DNA from: Lachnospiraceae bacterium
GTDB lineage: Bacteria; Bacillota; Clostridia; Lachnospirales; Lachnospiraceae
Assembly: GCA_021202715.1 (NCBI GenBank)
Contig: JAJQCL010000196.1
Location: 1 to 10,400, forward strand
Direction: 5' to 3'
Length of the DNA: 10,400 bases
Shown: piece after piece, positions 1-5,612 of the stretch
How the letters are laid out: each line of letters opens with the position of its first letter
How positions within the stretch are numbered: position 1 is the stretch's first letter
Made by a program: the position numbers and the translations under genes
The notes under the pieces: model-generated
Told to the model about the DNA's origin: nothing
The model's input: only the letters and a program-made list of their open reading frames with translations
Databases searched by the model: none

Positions 1-1
1 G

Positions 2-676
2 AATATTGACGGGCTGTCGGAGGCAACTCTGGAGAAATTCATCGGGGCCGGGCTGGTTCGTTCTTTTGCGGATCTTTTCAGCCTGAAGAATCATGAGGAA
101 ACGATTGTCAGTATGGAGGGGCTGGGGCAGAAATCCTTCGACAAGCTGGTGGCCGCGGCGGAACGCGCCCGCACGACGACGCTAGCCCGGCTGATTTACG
201 GTCTGGGCATCGCCGGGATCGGTTCTGCCAATGCCCGGAATCTCTGCCGGGCCTTTGGAAACGATTCGGAACGGCTGCGTCATGCGGCCCGGGAGGAACT
301 GAGGGAGGTAGACGGAATCGGCGGCGGTCTGGCTGACGGTATTGTGGCTTATTTTGCCAGTGAAGATAATCAGAGGATTCTGACGGAACTTCTGGATATC
401 CTGACTTTGGAAAAGCCGCAGGAGACAGAGGGGAAACCTTCTTTTGAAGGGAAAAATTTTGTAATCACCGGTTCACTGGAGCATTTTGCCAACCGCAAGG
501 AGGCGCAGGCGAAGATTGAGTCGGTGGGCGGCAAGGTGACCGGTTCGGTGACGGGAAAGACGGATTATCTGATCAACAACGACATTCACTCCGGCTCCTC
601 TAAAAATAAGAAAGCCCGGGAACTGGGCATCCCCATCCTCTCGGAGGAGGAATTCCTGCGGATGCTGGAGGAATAA
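2..676 (+). CDS. ligA: NAD-dependent DNA ligase LigA, C-terminal part (5' end outside window)
   Basis: The reading frame is open from base 2 to the TAA at 674-676 and gives 224 residues, about the last third of a ligase of roughly 650-670 residues. LigA seals nicks in duplex DNA using NAD+ in replication and repair. The catalytic nucleotidyl-transferase and OB domains lie upstream of the window. Visible first are the helix-hairpin-helix repeats (about residues 1-125 of the fragment), with the glycine motifs MEGLGQKS, GLGIAGIGSANA and VDGIGGG. A BRCT domain follows (about 147-222): it opens FEGKNFVITGSL and closes with SSKNKKARELGIPILSEEEF. The variant YLINND in place of the usual YLVAG-type stretch is, from memory, common in clostridial LigA. 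The fragment looks intact. It converges on the PHP gene, and its stop codon lies inside the U-tract of that gene's terminator. Confidence 0.95.
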   Translation, partial: NIDGLSEATLEKFIGAGLVRSFADLFSLKNHEETIVSMEGLGQKSFDKLVAAAERARTTTLARLIYGLGIAGIGSANARNLCRAFGNDSERLRHAAREELREVDGIGGGLADGIVAYFASEDNQRILTELLDILTLEKPQETEGKPSFEGKNFVITGSLEHFANRKEAQAKIESVGGKVTGSVTGKTDYLINNDIHSGSSKNKKARELGIPILSEEEFLRMLEE

Positions 677-712
677 AAGAAAAAGCGCTGCATACCAACT
701 GGCATACAGCGC
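672..712 (-). terminator. Rho-independent terminator of the PHP gene (minus strand)
   Basis: Arms at 685-696 and 701-712 enclose a 4-base loop (697-700). Read on the minus strand, all 12 positions pair, two of them as G-U wobbles, and the stem is followed by TTTTTCTTTTA (684-674). Read on the plus strand the same two positions become C-A and A-C mismatches and no U-tract follows. The element is therefore one-directional and serves the minus-strand gene ending at 765. Its U-tract overlaps the ligA stop codon at 674-676. Confidence 0.85.
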
Positions 713-764
713 GTGATGGACGGAAAACTGTGGCGTATTGGCAGGGAAAGGCCAAAACGTCCGG

Positions 765-1568
765 TCACAGCGGGTAAAAGGTCGGTTTCCTTTCCCGGAA
801 CACGGCGTAATAGCGGATCCCCAGAGAATTGAGAAAATCCCCGGTCTGCGCGAACTGTGCGCCCAACAGTTCCGGCGTGTGTGCGTCGGAGCCGAGCGTG
901 AGGATCTCGCCGCCGAGTTCCCGATAACGCCGCAGAACCTCCGGCATGGGATGGGGGACCCCGAGTCCCGCGTTCAGTCCGGCTGTGTTGCATTCGATGC
1001 CTTTCCCCTTGTCAATGACCGTCTGCAGGATCTCGTCGAGGACGTCACCATAGCGTTCCCAGGTATAACCGGCGTTGCGGGTGGGGCCGTAGCGAACCAC
1101 GTAATCAAGATGACCGGCGACATCATAGCAGTCGAAGCACTTCAGGTTGTCCAGCTCCTCTTCGAAATACAGCCGGTAGGCTTCTTCCTCGGAGAGACCG
1201 CGGAAGAAGAGGTCGGCCTCATAGGGGTCCAGATGGCGGGAAACGTGCGTCGAACCGATGATGAAGTCGAAGGAGTGGGCGGCAGCGAAGGCCGGAAGCT
1301 CTTTGGTCAGATGCGGCTGCAGGCCCAGCTCCACGCCGAGACCGAGGTCGAGACGGTCGGCATATTCCTCGCGCAGAGCACTCATCTGGAGAAAATATTC
1401 GTCCGTATCGAAGAGGAAATCCAGCTCGTCGGAGGGAAAATCCGGGTCGTAGTGGTCAGTGGTCGTCAGATGCTGCATGCCAAGTGTGACGGCCCGCTCA
1501 AGCTGAGAACGGGGCGAGGTATCGGAATCACTGGAAAATGAAGTATGGCAGTGTGAGTCGGAGTACAT
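765..1568 (-). CDS. PHP-domain phosphoesterase, HisJ-type histidinol-phosphatase family
   Basis: This encodes 267 residues, the usual length for HisJ-type PHP phosphatases. The family hydrolyses L-histidinol phosphate to histidinol using a multinuclear metal centre, but many members act on other phosphates. The metal ligand motifs are all present: H6 and H8 (SHCHTS), D38-H39 (TTDH), E80 (GVELG), H108 (GSTHV), H153 (AGHLDYV), D228 and H230 (GSDAHT). There is no signal peptide, so a cytosolic location is expected. The ATG at 1568 was chosen because AAAGGA lies 7 bases upstream and because the PHP signature begins within a few residues; the frame stays open far upstream only as an antisense overlap of the neighbouring aminopeptidase gene. 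No other histidine biosynthesis gene is in view, so the substrate is uncertain. It is transcribed alone, divergent from the M29 peptidase, and ends in its own terminator. Confidence 0.9.
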   Translation of the reverse strand: MYSDSHCHTSFSSDSDTSPRSQLERAVTLGMQHLTTTDHYDPDFPSDELDFLFDTDEYFLQMSALREEYADRLDLGLGVELGLQPHLTKELPAFAAAHSFDFIIGSTHVSRHLDPYEADLFFRGLSEEEAYRLYFEEELDNLKCFDCYDVAGHLDYVVRYGPTRNAGYTWERYGDVLDEILQTVIDKGKGIECNTAGLNAGLGVPHPMPEVLRRYRELGGEILTLGSDAHTPELLGAQFAQTGDFLNSLGIRYYAVFRERKPTFYPL

Positions 1569-1742
1569 GGCGGATCCTTTCTGATGGGCGGAGAATGCGA
1601 AGCGGCTGTGGGAGAGGCTTGCCTTACATGGTTTTCCCGTTCCCTTTCCGGACATAGTGTAACATATGGGAGCCATTTTGGCGAATGTTTTTGTAAAAAC
1701 ACGTTGAGCATCGTTATTCAAAATGAATTGGGAGGCAGTAAA
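1569..1742. promoter_or_regulatory. Divergent intergenic region between the PHP and M29 peptidase genes
   Basis: This 174-bp stretch must hold the start signals of both flanking genes. The plus-strand gene has a GGGAGG ribosome site at 1730-1735, and the minus-strand gene has AAAGGA just upstream of 1568. I could not find a convincing -35/-10 pair on either strand. On the minus strand TGTTACACT (an extended -10 like element) is present near 1655-1663 but has no matching -35. The main structured element is the perfect palindrome TGTTTTTGTAAAAACA at 1686-1701 (7-base arms, 2-base centre), described separately. A smaller inverted repeat, ATTCA-AAA-TGAAT, lies at 1716-1728. Confidence 0.5.
1686..1701. 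repeat. Short perfect palindrome, possible operator
   Basis: TGTTTTT at 1686-1692 and AAAAACA at 1695-1701 are perfect inverted copies with a 2-base centre. It lies about 42 bases before the aminopeptidase start, inside the shared divergent region, where a regulator could affect both genes. It is not followed by a U-tract, and an A/T-only stem of this kind would be a poor terminator, so a protein-binding site is the better guess. No regulator is assigned. Confidence 0.4.
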
Positions 1743-2855
1743 ATGGATGAGAGAATGAAGACGCTGGCGCATAACCTGGTGACGAAGTCTTGCCGGGTAC
1801 AGCCCGGGGAGCGTGTGTATGTAGAGTATATCGGCGCGGACACGACAGATCTGGCACGGCAGGTGATCAAGGAGGTGTATGCCGCGGGCGGCCTGCCCTA
1901 TGAGCATTTTACGGATCCGCGGATGCAGAGGGAGATCCTGCTGGGATGCACCAGAGAGCAGCTGGTCCCGCAGGCGGCCTGGGAGGGCGACATTATGAAG
2001 CAGATGGACTGCTATATCGGGATCCGCGGTTCCTCCAACCTCTCGGAGCTGTCGGATGTGCCGGAGGCACAGACGGAGCTCTATGCGACCTGCTATCAGA
2101 GGAAGGTGACGGACATCCGGGTGAATCAGACGCGGTGGGTGGTTCTGCGTTACCCCAATGACGCGATGGCGCAGAATGCGGGCACCAGCCGGGAGGCGTT
2201 CGAGGATTTCTATTATCAGGTCTGCAATGTGGATTACGGACGCATGGCGAAGGCCATGGAGCCACTGGTAGCGCGGATGAATCAGGCCGATCGGGTGCGG
2301 ATCGTGGGGCCGGGCACGGATCTTCGCTTTTCTCTGCGCGGTATGCAGGCCGTTCCCTGTGCCGGAGAGGCCAATATCCCCGATGGGGAAGTCTACTCGG
2401 CGCCGGTGCGCGATTCCGTGGAGGGTGTTGTTACTTACAATACCCCCTCTATTCAGAACGGCTTCACCTTTGAGCAGGTGAAACTGACCTTTGAGAAAGG
2501 AAAGATTGTCGACGCGCAGGCCAACGATACGGCGCGGATTCAGAAGGTTTTTGACATGGATGAGGGCGCCCGCTATGTGGGAGAGTTCGCATTGGGGGTG
2601 AACCCTTATGTGACAAAACCGATGAAGGATATTTTGTTTGATGAAAAGATTCGCGGTTCCTTCCATTTTACGCCGGGAAATGCCTACGAGGATGCAGACA
2701 ACGGCAACCGCTCGGCGCTGCATTGGGATCTGGTCTGCATTCAGACGCCGGAGTACGGCGGCGGTGAGATCTGGTTCGATGATGAGTTGATCCGCAGGGA
2801 CGGGCGCTTTGTGGTTCCGGATCTGGAAGCCCTGAATCCGGAGAATTTAGAATAA
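1743..2855 (+). CDS. M29 family metallo-aminopeptidase (AmpS/PepS/aminopeptidase T type)
   Basis: This encodes 370 residues, close to the usual 370-410 for family M29. These dimetal enzymes release N-terminal amino acids from peptides in the cytosol. The expected metal ligands are visible in order: E216 in IPDGEVYSAP, E281 in YVGEFALGVNP, H308 in GSFHFTPG, and H327 with D329 in SALHWDLV. The N-terminal half (about 1-190) matches the family's substrate-binding region, and SNLSEL and RWVVLRYPN are recognisable. There is no signal peptide. The ATG at 1743 has GGGAGG seven bases upstream; starts further upstream in the open frame would run through the divergent promoter region and add sequence unlike the family. 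The gene is monocistronic and ends at a strong hairpin shared with the convergent ROK gene. Confidence 0.92.
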   Translation: MDERMKTLAHNLVTKSCRVQPGERVYVEYIGADTTDLARQVIKEVYAAGGLPYEHFTDPRMQREILLGCTREQLVPQAAWEGDIMKQMDCYIGIRGSSNLSELSDVPEAQTELYATCYQRKVTDIRVNQTRWVVLRYPNDAMAQNAGTSREAFEDFYYQVCNVDYGRMAKAMEPLVARMNQADRVRIVGPGTDLRFSLRGMQAVPCAGEANIPDGEVYSAPVRDSVEGVVTYNTPSIQNGFTFEQVKLTFEKGKIVDAQANDTARIQKVFDMDEGARYVGEFALGVNPYVTKPMKDILFDEKIRGSFHFTPGNAYEDADNGNRSALHWDLVCIQTPEYGGGEIWFDDELIRRDGRFVVPDLEALNPENLE

Positions 2856-2862
2856 GCGATCC

Positions 2863-2907
2863 AAAAGGCCATGAATTGAAACGCCAGCATTTCATTCATG
2901 GCCTTTT
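2863..2907. terminator. Bidirectional Rho-independent terminator
   Basis: AAAAGGCCATGAAT at 2863-2876 is perfectly inverted at 2894-2907 (14 bp). An inner GAAA/TTTC extension (2878-2881 with 2890-2893) sits past one bulged base and leaves an 8-base loop. The outer A/T ends give a TTTT run on each strand. It lies 7 bases after the aminopeptidase stop (plus) and 13 bases after the ROK gene stop (minus), so it fits as the terminator for both convergent genes. Confidence 0.9.
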
Positions 2908-2920
2908 GTCCCTTGTGTCA

Positions 2921-4036
2921 TCAGATGTTTCGGATAAACCGATCGATATAGTACAGCGCCGCGCCGATGGCTGCGGTCTCAAAACGGTAGCGGCAGGTAA
3001 AGACATAGGGGCGGGGTTCGCGGAATCCATTTCGTTTGGCGACCATTTCACGAAATACCTTCAGGTAGTCGGTCATGTAGGGACCCACGTAGCCGCCGAG
3101 GATGATGTCGCAGTCATACTGCATGCGCAGGTTATTGACCGCGATAGCCAGATAATTCATGTATTCACGGAAGGCGGCCACATAGGGCGCCTGCTTTTCT
3201 TCCACGCGGTCAAAAAAGTCGCCCAGTTGTCCGCCGGTCAGATCGGACAGGAGATTGGCGGAGCAATAGGCGTTGAGACAGCCCTTCTGCCCGCAGTAGC
3301 AGGGACGGCCGTCAGGAATCAGCGTCACGTGACCGAACTCGCAGCTTTTTTGATTGTCTCCCAGATACAGACGTCGGCTGCTGACCATGGCGCCGCCTAC
3401 GCTGTTGCTCAGAGACAGATAAATGATCGTGCGCTCCTGTTCCATGTTCCACCATTCGGCGAAGCCGCCGGAATTGGCGTCGTTGAAGAGGCGGAAAGGC
3501 AGAGAAATGTGTGGCTTCAGTTTCTGATACAGATCCCGGGGCGCGCCGATGAGCCGCGCGGACTGGACGGTTTTCTGATCTTTAGCGATGATGGCGGCCA
3601 GACAGATGCCCAGACCCAGGATCCGGGAGCGGTCGAGGCGGTTTTCTTCGATGAAAGAATCCACCAGCTTCCCCAGCGTGGCGTAGTAGAAGAGGCTGTC
3701 CGTGTAACGGAGCCGGATGCGGTTGGAGTAGAGCAGATGGGCTTCCATGTCGATCGCCACGAGGCTGATATGGTTGGCAGTGAGATCCAGACCCAGCGCG
3801 ATGCGCGCTTCTTTCTCGCAGCAAAAGGCACGAGCCTTGCGCCCGCCGGTGGAGTCGAAGGTACCTGCTTCACGAATCAGTCCCAGTTCCCGCAGAGTGG
3901 ACAGATTCTGTCCGACTGTGGGCATGCTGAGTCCCAGCCCGTCGGCAATGTCCTGCTGAGATACTTTCTGATTCTTATAAATATATCTGTAAATCTGATT
4001 GCGGTTGATCTGTTTGATAGGAAGTGTGGAAGGCAT
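2921..4036 (-). CDS. ROK-family transcriptional regulator (NagC/XylR/Mlc type)
   Basis: This encodes 371 residues, typical for ROK regulators and longer than ROK sugar kinases (about 300). Residues 12-55 form a winged-helix DNA-binding domain, with the helix-turn-helix around SQQDIADGLGLSMPTVGQNL. The ROK domain starts near GLDL (82). It contains NDANSGG (185-191, keeping the usual catalytic Asp at 186) and the zinc motif GH(x9)CYCGQKGC, with ligands H236, C246, C248 and C253. Two departures are visible: the N-terminal phosphate loop reads GLDLTANH rather than the glycine-rich kinase form, and the Glu that usually follows the zinc motif is Asn (CLNAYCS). Both suggest a sugar sensor rather than an active kinase. 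The ATG at 4036 follows AGGAGG by 5 bases and puts the HTH at the normal distance from the N-terminus. It is divergent from the gap cluster; control of that cluster is plausible but inferred. Confidence 0.9.
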   Translation of the reverse strand: MPSTLPIKQINRNQIYRYIYKNQKVSQQDIADGLGLSMPTVGQNLSTLRELGLIREAGTFDSTGGRKARAFCCEKEARIALGLDLTANHISLVAIDMEAHLLYSNRIRLRYTDSLFYYATLGKLVDSFIEENRLDRSRILGLGICLAAIIAKDQKTVQSARLIGAPRDLYQKLKPHISLPFRLFNDANSGGFAEWWNMEQERTIIYLSLSNSVGGAMVSSRRLYLGDNQKSCEFGHVTLIPDGRPCYCGQKGCLNAYCSANLLSDLTGGQLGDFFDRVEEKQAPYVAAFREYMNYLAIAVNNLRMQYDCDIILGGYVGPYMTDYLKVFREMVAKRNGFREPRPYVFTCRYRFETAAIGAALYYIDRFIRNI

Positions 4037-4082
4037 GGGATCCTCCTCTCTGGATGAAACGGCGCAGAACACCGTCTTCTCA

Positions 4083-4111
4083 AGCATACGTGAAAAAAGG
4101 CGTTCTGTCAA
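4083..4111 (-). promoter_or_regulatory. Sigma-A-type promoter of the ROK regulator gene
   Basis: On the minus strand there is a perfect TTGACA (4111-4106), then exactly 17 bases, then TATGCT (4088-4083, 4 of 6 to TATAAT). The predicted start is near 4076, giving a leader of about 40 bases that ends in AGGAGGATCCC before the ATG at 4036. The match was judged by eye. Confidence 0.75.
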
Positions 4112-4310
4112 TGAAAAGCGGCTGTCGGAGGGACTTTTATAAATGTGATTTTCAAAAGATCGAAGATGATTTTTGGGAAAGCGATGCGGGCATTTCAAAG
4201 AGAATCATAAAAAGTGATAAAAATTTGACAGGGCCAAAAACGGAATCGTACCAACCCCCGCAAAAAAATGAAAGGCCAAGGCCAGAGGGGAAAAATGGAC
4301 GTTTTCAGTC

Positions 4311-4339
4311 TTGAAAACCGGAAAAACCGTTGCTATACT
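4311..4339 (+). promoter_or_regulatory. Sigma-A-type promoter of the gap gene, with extended -10
   Basis: TTGAAA (4311-4316) is separated by 17 bases from TATACT (4334-4339), and a TG at 4331-4332 makes an extended -10. This is a strong-looking promoter, as expected for a glycolytic gene. Transcription should start near 4346 and give a leader of about 78 bases. The -10 box lies at the centre of the palindrome at 4324-4350. Confidence 0.85.
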
Positions 4340-4350
4340 AACAACGGTTT
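4324..4350. promoter_or_regulatory. Perfect 9-9-9 palindrome across the gap -10 box (likely operator)
   Basis: AAACCGTTG (4324-4332) and CAACGGTTT (4342-4350) are perfect inverted copies separated by 9 bases that contain the -10 hexamer TATACT. Because transcription should begin near 4346, inside the right arm, the whole structure would not be present in the RNA, so a DNA-level operator is more likely than an RNA hairpin. A dimeric repressor bound here would occlude RNA polymerase. The ROK protein encoded next door is the obvious candidate, but nothing in the sequence proves it. Confidence 0.75.
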
Positions 4351-4388
4351 CGGGAGAAAGTACGATATTTCCGGTAAATGTCCCGAAA
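4348..4388 (+). repeat. Nested inverted repeats in the gap mRNA leader
   Basis: TTTCGGGA (4348-4355) is perfectly inverted as TCCCGAAA (4381-4388). Within the 25-base gap, GATATTT (4364-4370) pairs with AAATGTC (4376-4382) through one G-U pair around a CCGGT loop. The inner hairpin shares two bases with the outer right arm, so the two are partly alternative. The leader could form a 5' stabilising structure or bind a protein. On the minus strand CGGGAC appears, which resembles half of the CggR operator core known from Bacillus, but the full tandem site is not present. Confidence 0.5.
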
Positions 4389-4423
4389 GATTTCAAATAT
4401 ACCACAAACAGGAGGAAATTGAA

Positions 4424-5440
4424 ATGTCTGTAAGAGTTGCCATCAATGGTTTCGGAAGAATTGGTCGTCTGGCGTTCCGCAAAATGTTCCGCAGCGAGGG
4501 CTATGAGGTCGTTGCCATCAACGATCTGACGGATCCCAAGATGCTGGCGCATCTGCTGAAGTACGATTCCGCACAAAGCGCGTACAGCAAGAGAGATACC
4601 GTAGAGGCGGGCGAGGACTGCATCTATGTGGAAGGCAAGAAGATCACAATTTATAAGGAAGCGGATGCTTCCAAGCTGCCCTGGGGTGAGCTGAATGTGG
4701 ATGTTGTGCTGGAGTGCACCGGCTTCTACACCTCCAAGGCGAAGGCGCAGGCTCATATCAATGCGGGTGCGAAGAGAGTGGTCATCTCCGCGCCGGCCGG
4801 CAATGATCTGCCGACCATTGTTTATGGCGTGAATGAGCAGACCCTGAAGCATGAGGATACCATCATTTCCGCGGCGTCCTGCACCACCAACTGCCTGGCT
4901 CCCATGGCCAACACCCTGAACAAGATGGCTCCCATCGTGAAGGGCTTCATGACCACCATCCATGCATACACCGGCGATCAGATGCTGCTGGACGGCCCCC
5001 ACAGAAAGGGCGACCTGCGGCGCGCGAGAGCGGCGGCTGTGAACATCGTTCCCAACTCCACCGGCGCGGCCAAGGCCATCGGTCTGGTCATTCCGGAGCT
5101 GGCCGGCAAGCTGGACGGCGCGGCACAGCGTGTTCCCACTGTCACCGGTTCTCTGACGGAGCTGACGGCTGTCGTGGAAGGTACTGTGACGGCGGCGGAA
5201 GTGAATGCGGCCATGAAGGCTGCTGCCAATCCTTCCTTCGGCTACACCGAGGAAGAGCTGGTTTCCTCCGATATCATCGGCGCGACCGAGGGTTCCATCT
5301 TCGATGCGACTCAGACCAAGGTGATGCCTCTGGATGACACCCATACGCTGGTGAAGGTGGTTGCCTGGTATGACAACGAGCATTCCTACACCTGCCAGAT
5401 GGTTCGCACGATCAAGTATTTCAACGAGCTGGCAAAATAA
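4424..5440 (+). CDS. gap: Glyceraldehyde-3-phosphate dehydrogenase, type I, NAD-dependent
   Basis: This encodes 338 residues, the standard length. The enzyme oxidises and phosphorylates glyceraldehyde 3-phosphate to 1,3-bisphosphoglycerate with NAD+ in cytosolic glycolysis. Visible are the Rossmann motif NGFGRIG (8-14), D34 in AINDL (NAD preference), the active site ASCTTNC with nucleophile C153, its partner H180 in TTIHAYTGDQ, and the conserved WYDNEHSY near the C-terminus (315-322). The ATG at 4424 has AGGAGG 8 bases upstream and starts directly with the Rossmann strand; in-frame starts further upstream fall within the promoter and leader. It is the first gene of the glycolytic cluster, driven by the promoter at 4311-4339 and probably regulated through the overlapping palindrome. 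A stem-loop lies 20 bases after its stop, so gap may often be transcribed alone. Confidence 0.98.
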   Translation: MSVRVAINGFGRIGRLAFRKMFRSEGYEVVAINDLTDPKMLAHLLKYDSAQSAYSKRDTVEAGEDCIYVEGKKITIYKEADASKLPWGELNVDVVLECTGFYTSKAKAQAHINAGAKRVVISAPAGNDLPTIVYGVNEQTLKHEDTIISAASCTTNCLAPMANTLNKMAPIVKGFMTTIHAYTGDQMLLDGPHRKGDLRRARAAAVNIVPNSTGAAKAIGLVIPELAGKLDGAAQRVPTVTGSLTELTAVVEGTVTAAEVNAAMKAAANPSFGYTEEELVSSDIIGATEGSIFDATQTKVMPLDDTHTLVKVVAWYDNEHSYTCQMVRTIKYFNELAK

Positions 5441-5460
5441 TCTTGTGACGTATGCCACAC

Positions 5461-5499
5461 CGACAGACAGGGTCCCTCCGGGAGTCTGTCTGTTGTCTT
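5461..5499 (+). terminator. Stem-loop after gap, possible weak terminator or attenuator
   Basis: CGACAGACAG (5461-5470) pairs with CTGTCTGTTG (5486-5495) with one G-U pair, plus a further G-U at 5471/5485. After a single G-G mismatch, TCCC (5473-5476) pairs with GGGA (5480-5483) around a 3-base loop. The tail is only TGTCTTATAA, a poor U-tract, so termination would be partial. It may instead protect the 3' end of a gap transcript or mark a processing site. Confidence 0.55.
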
Positions 5500-5510
5500 A
5501 TAACGGGGAA

Positions 5511-5577
5511 TTGACGAGTCTTATACGCCGATAATATAAGTAAATTCATTGCGTAGACCGGAGAATTGTGATAAACT
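5511..5577 (+). promoter_or_regulatory. Likely tandem promoters for pgk
   Basis: Two candidate sigma-A promoters lie between gap and pgk. The first is TTGACG (5511-5516), an 18-base spacer, then TATAAG (5535-5540). The second is TTGCGT (5549-5554), a 17-base spacer, then TAAACT (5572-5577) with an extended -10 TG at 5569-5570. Starts near 5547 and 5584 would both keep the AAGGAG ribosome site at 5598-5603. Together with the hairpin just upstream, this suggests that pgk-tpiA-gpmI can be transcribed separately from gap. Confidence 0.55.
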
Positions 5578-5612
5578 GAATGAGGATATTCTTTAAGAAG
5601 GAGAACTGGCAT

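Larger units (their letters stand above)
4037..4423. other. 387-bp divergent regulatory region between the ROK gene and gap
   Basis: No coding sequence is supported here. From left to right it holds the ribosome site and roughly 40-base leader of the ROK gene, the minus-strand promoter (4083-4111), an A/T-rich stretch of about 100 bases (4137-4240) with no clear element, and the plus-strand gap promoter (4311-4339). A 27-bp palindrome (4324-4350) overlaps that promoter, and a leader with nested inverted repeats (4346-4420) follows. The ribosome site is AGGAGG at 4410-4415. A TTGACA at 4225-4230 has no acceptable -10 partner. Confidence 0.8.

Noticed and set aside
738..1541. Plus-strand open frame of 267 codons
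   Set aside because: It is antisense to the PHP gene, has no recognisable motif and no ribosome site; the minus strand carries every metal ligand of the PHP family.
1569..2723. Upstream extension of the minus-strand PHP reading frame to a 652-residue protein
   Set aside because: The extra 385 residues are antisense to the M29 peptidase gene and show no domain; the PHP signature and a ribosome site fix the start at 1568.
2876..4057. Plus-strand open frame of 393 codons
   Set aside because: It begins inside the two-way terminator and is antisense to the ROK gene; no family resemblance.
4109..4126. Possible catabolite-response (cre) site near the ROK promoter
   Set aside because: ATGAAAAGCGGC starts like the cre consensus, but the central CG is out of register by one base and the right half does not match.
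4225..4230. TTGACA on the plus strand as the gap -35 box
   Set aside because: At 16-18 bases downstream the hexamers are CGTACC, GTACCA and TACCAA, none acceptable as a -10; the TTGAAA/TATACT pair at 4311-4339 is much better.
4348..4388. CggR operator in the gap leader
   Set aside because: Only one CGGGAC core is seen on the minus strand; the tandem repeat and TGTC halves of the known operator are missing.
4205..5458. Minus-strand open frame of 417 codons
   Set aside because: It is antisense to gap and its promoter; the composition is typical of the reverse complement of a G+C-rich gene.
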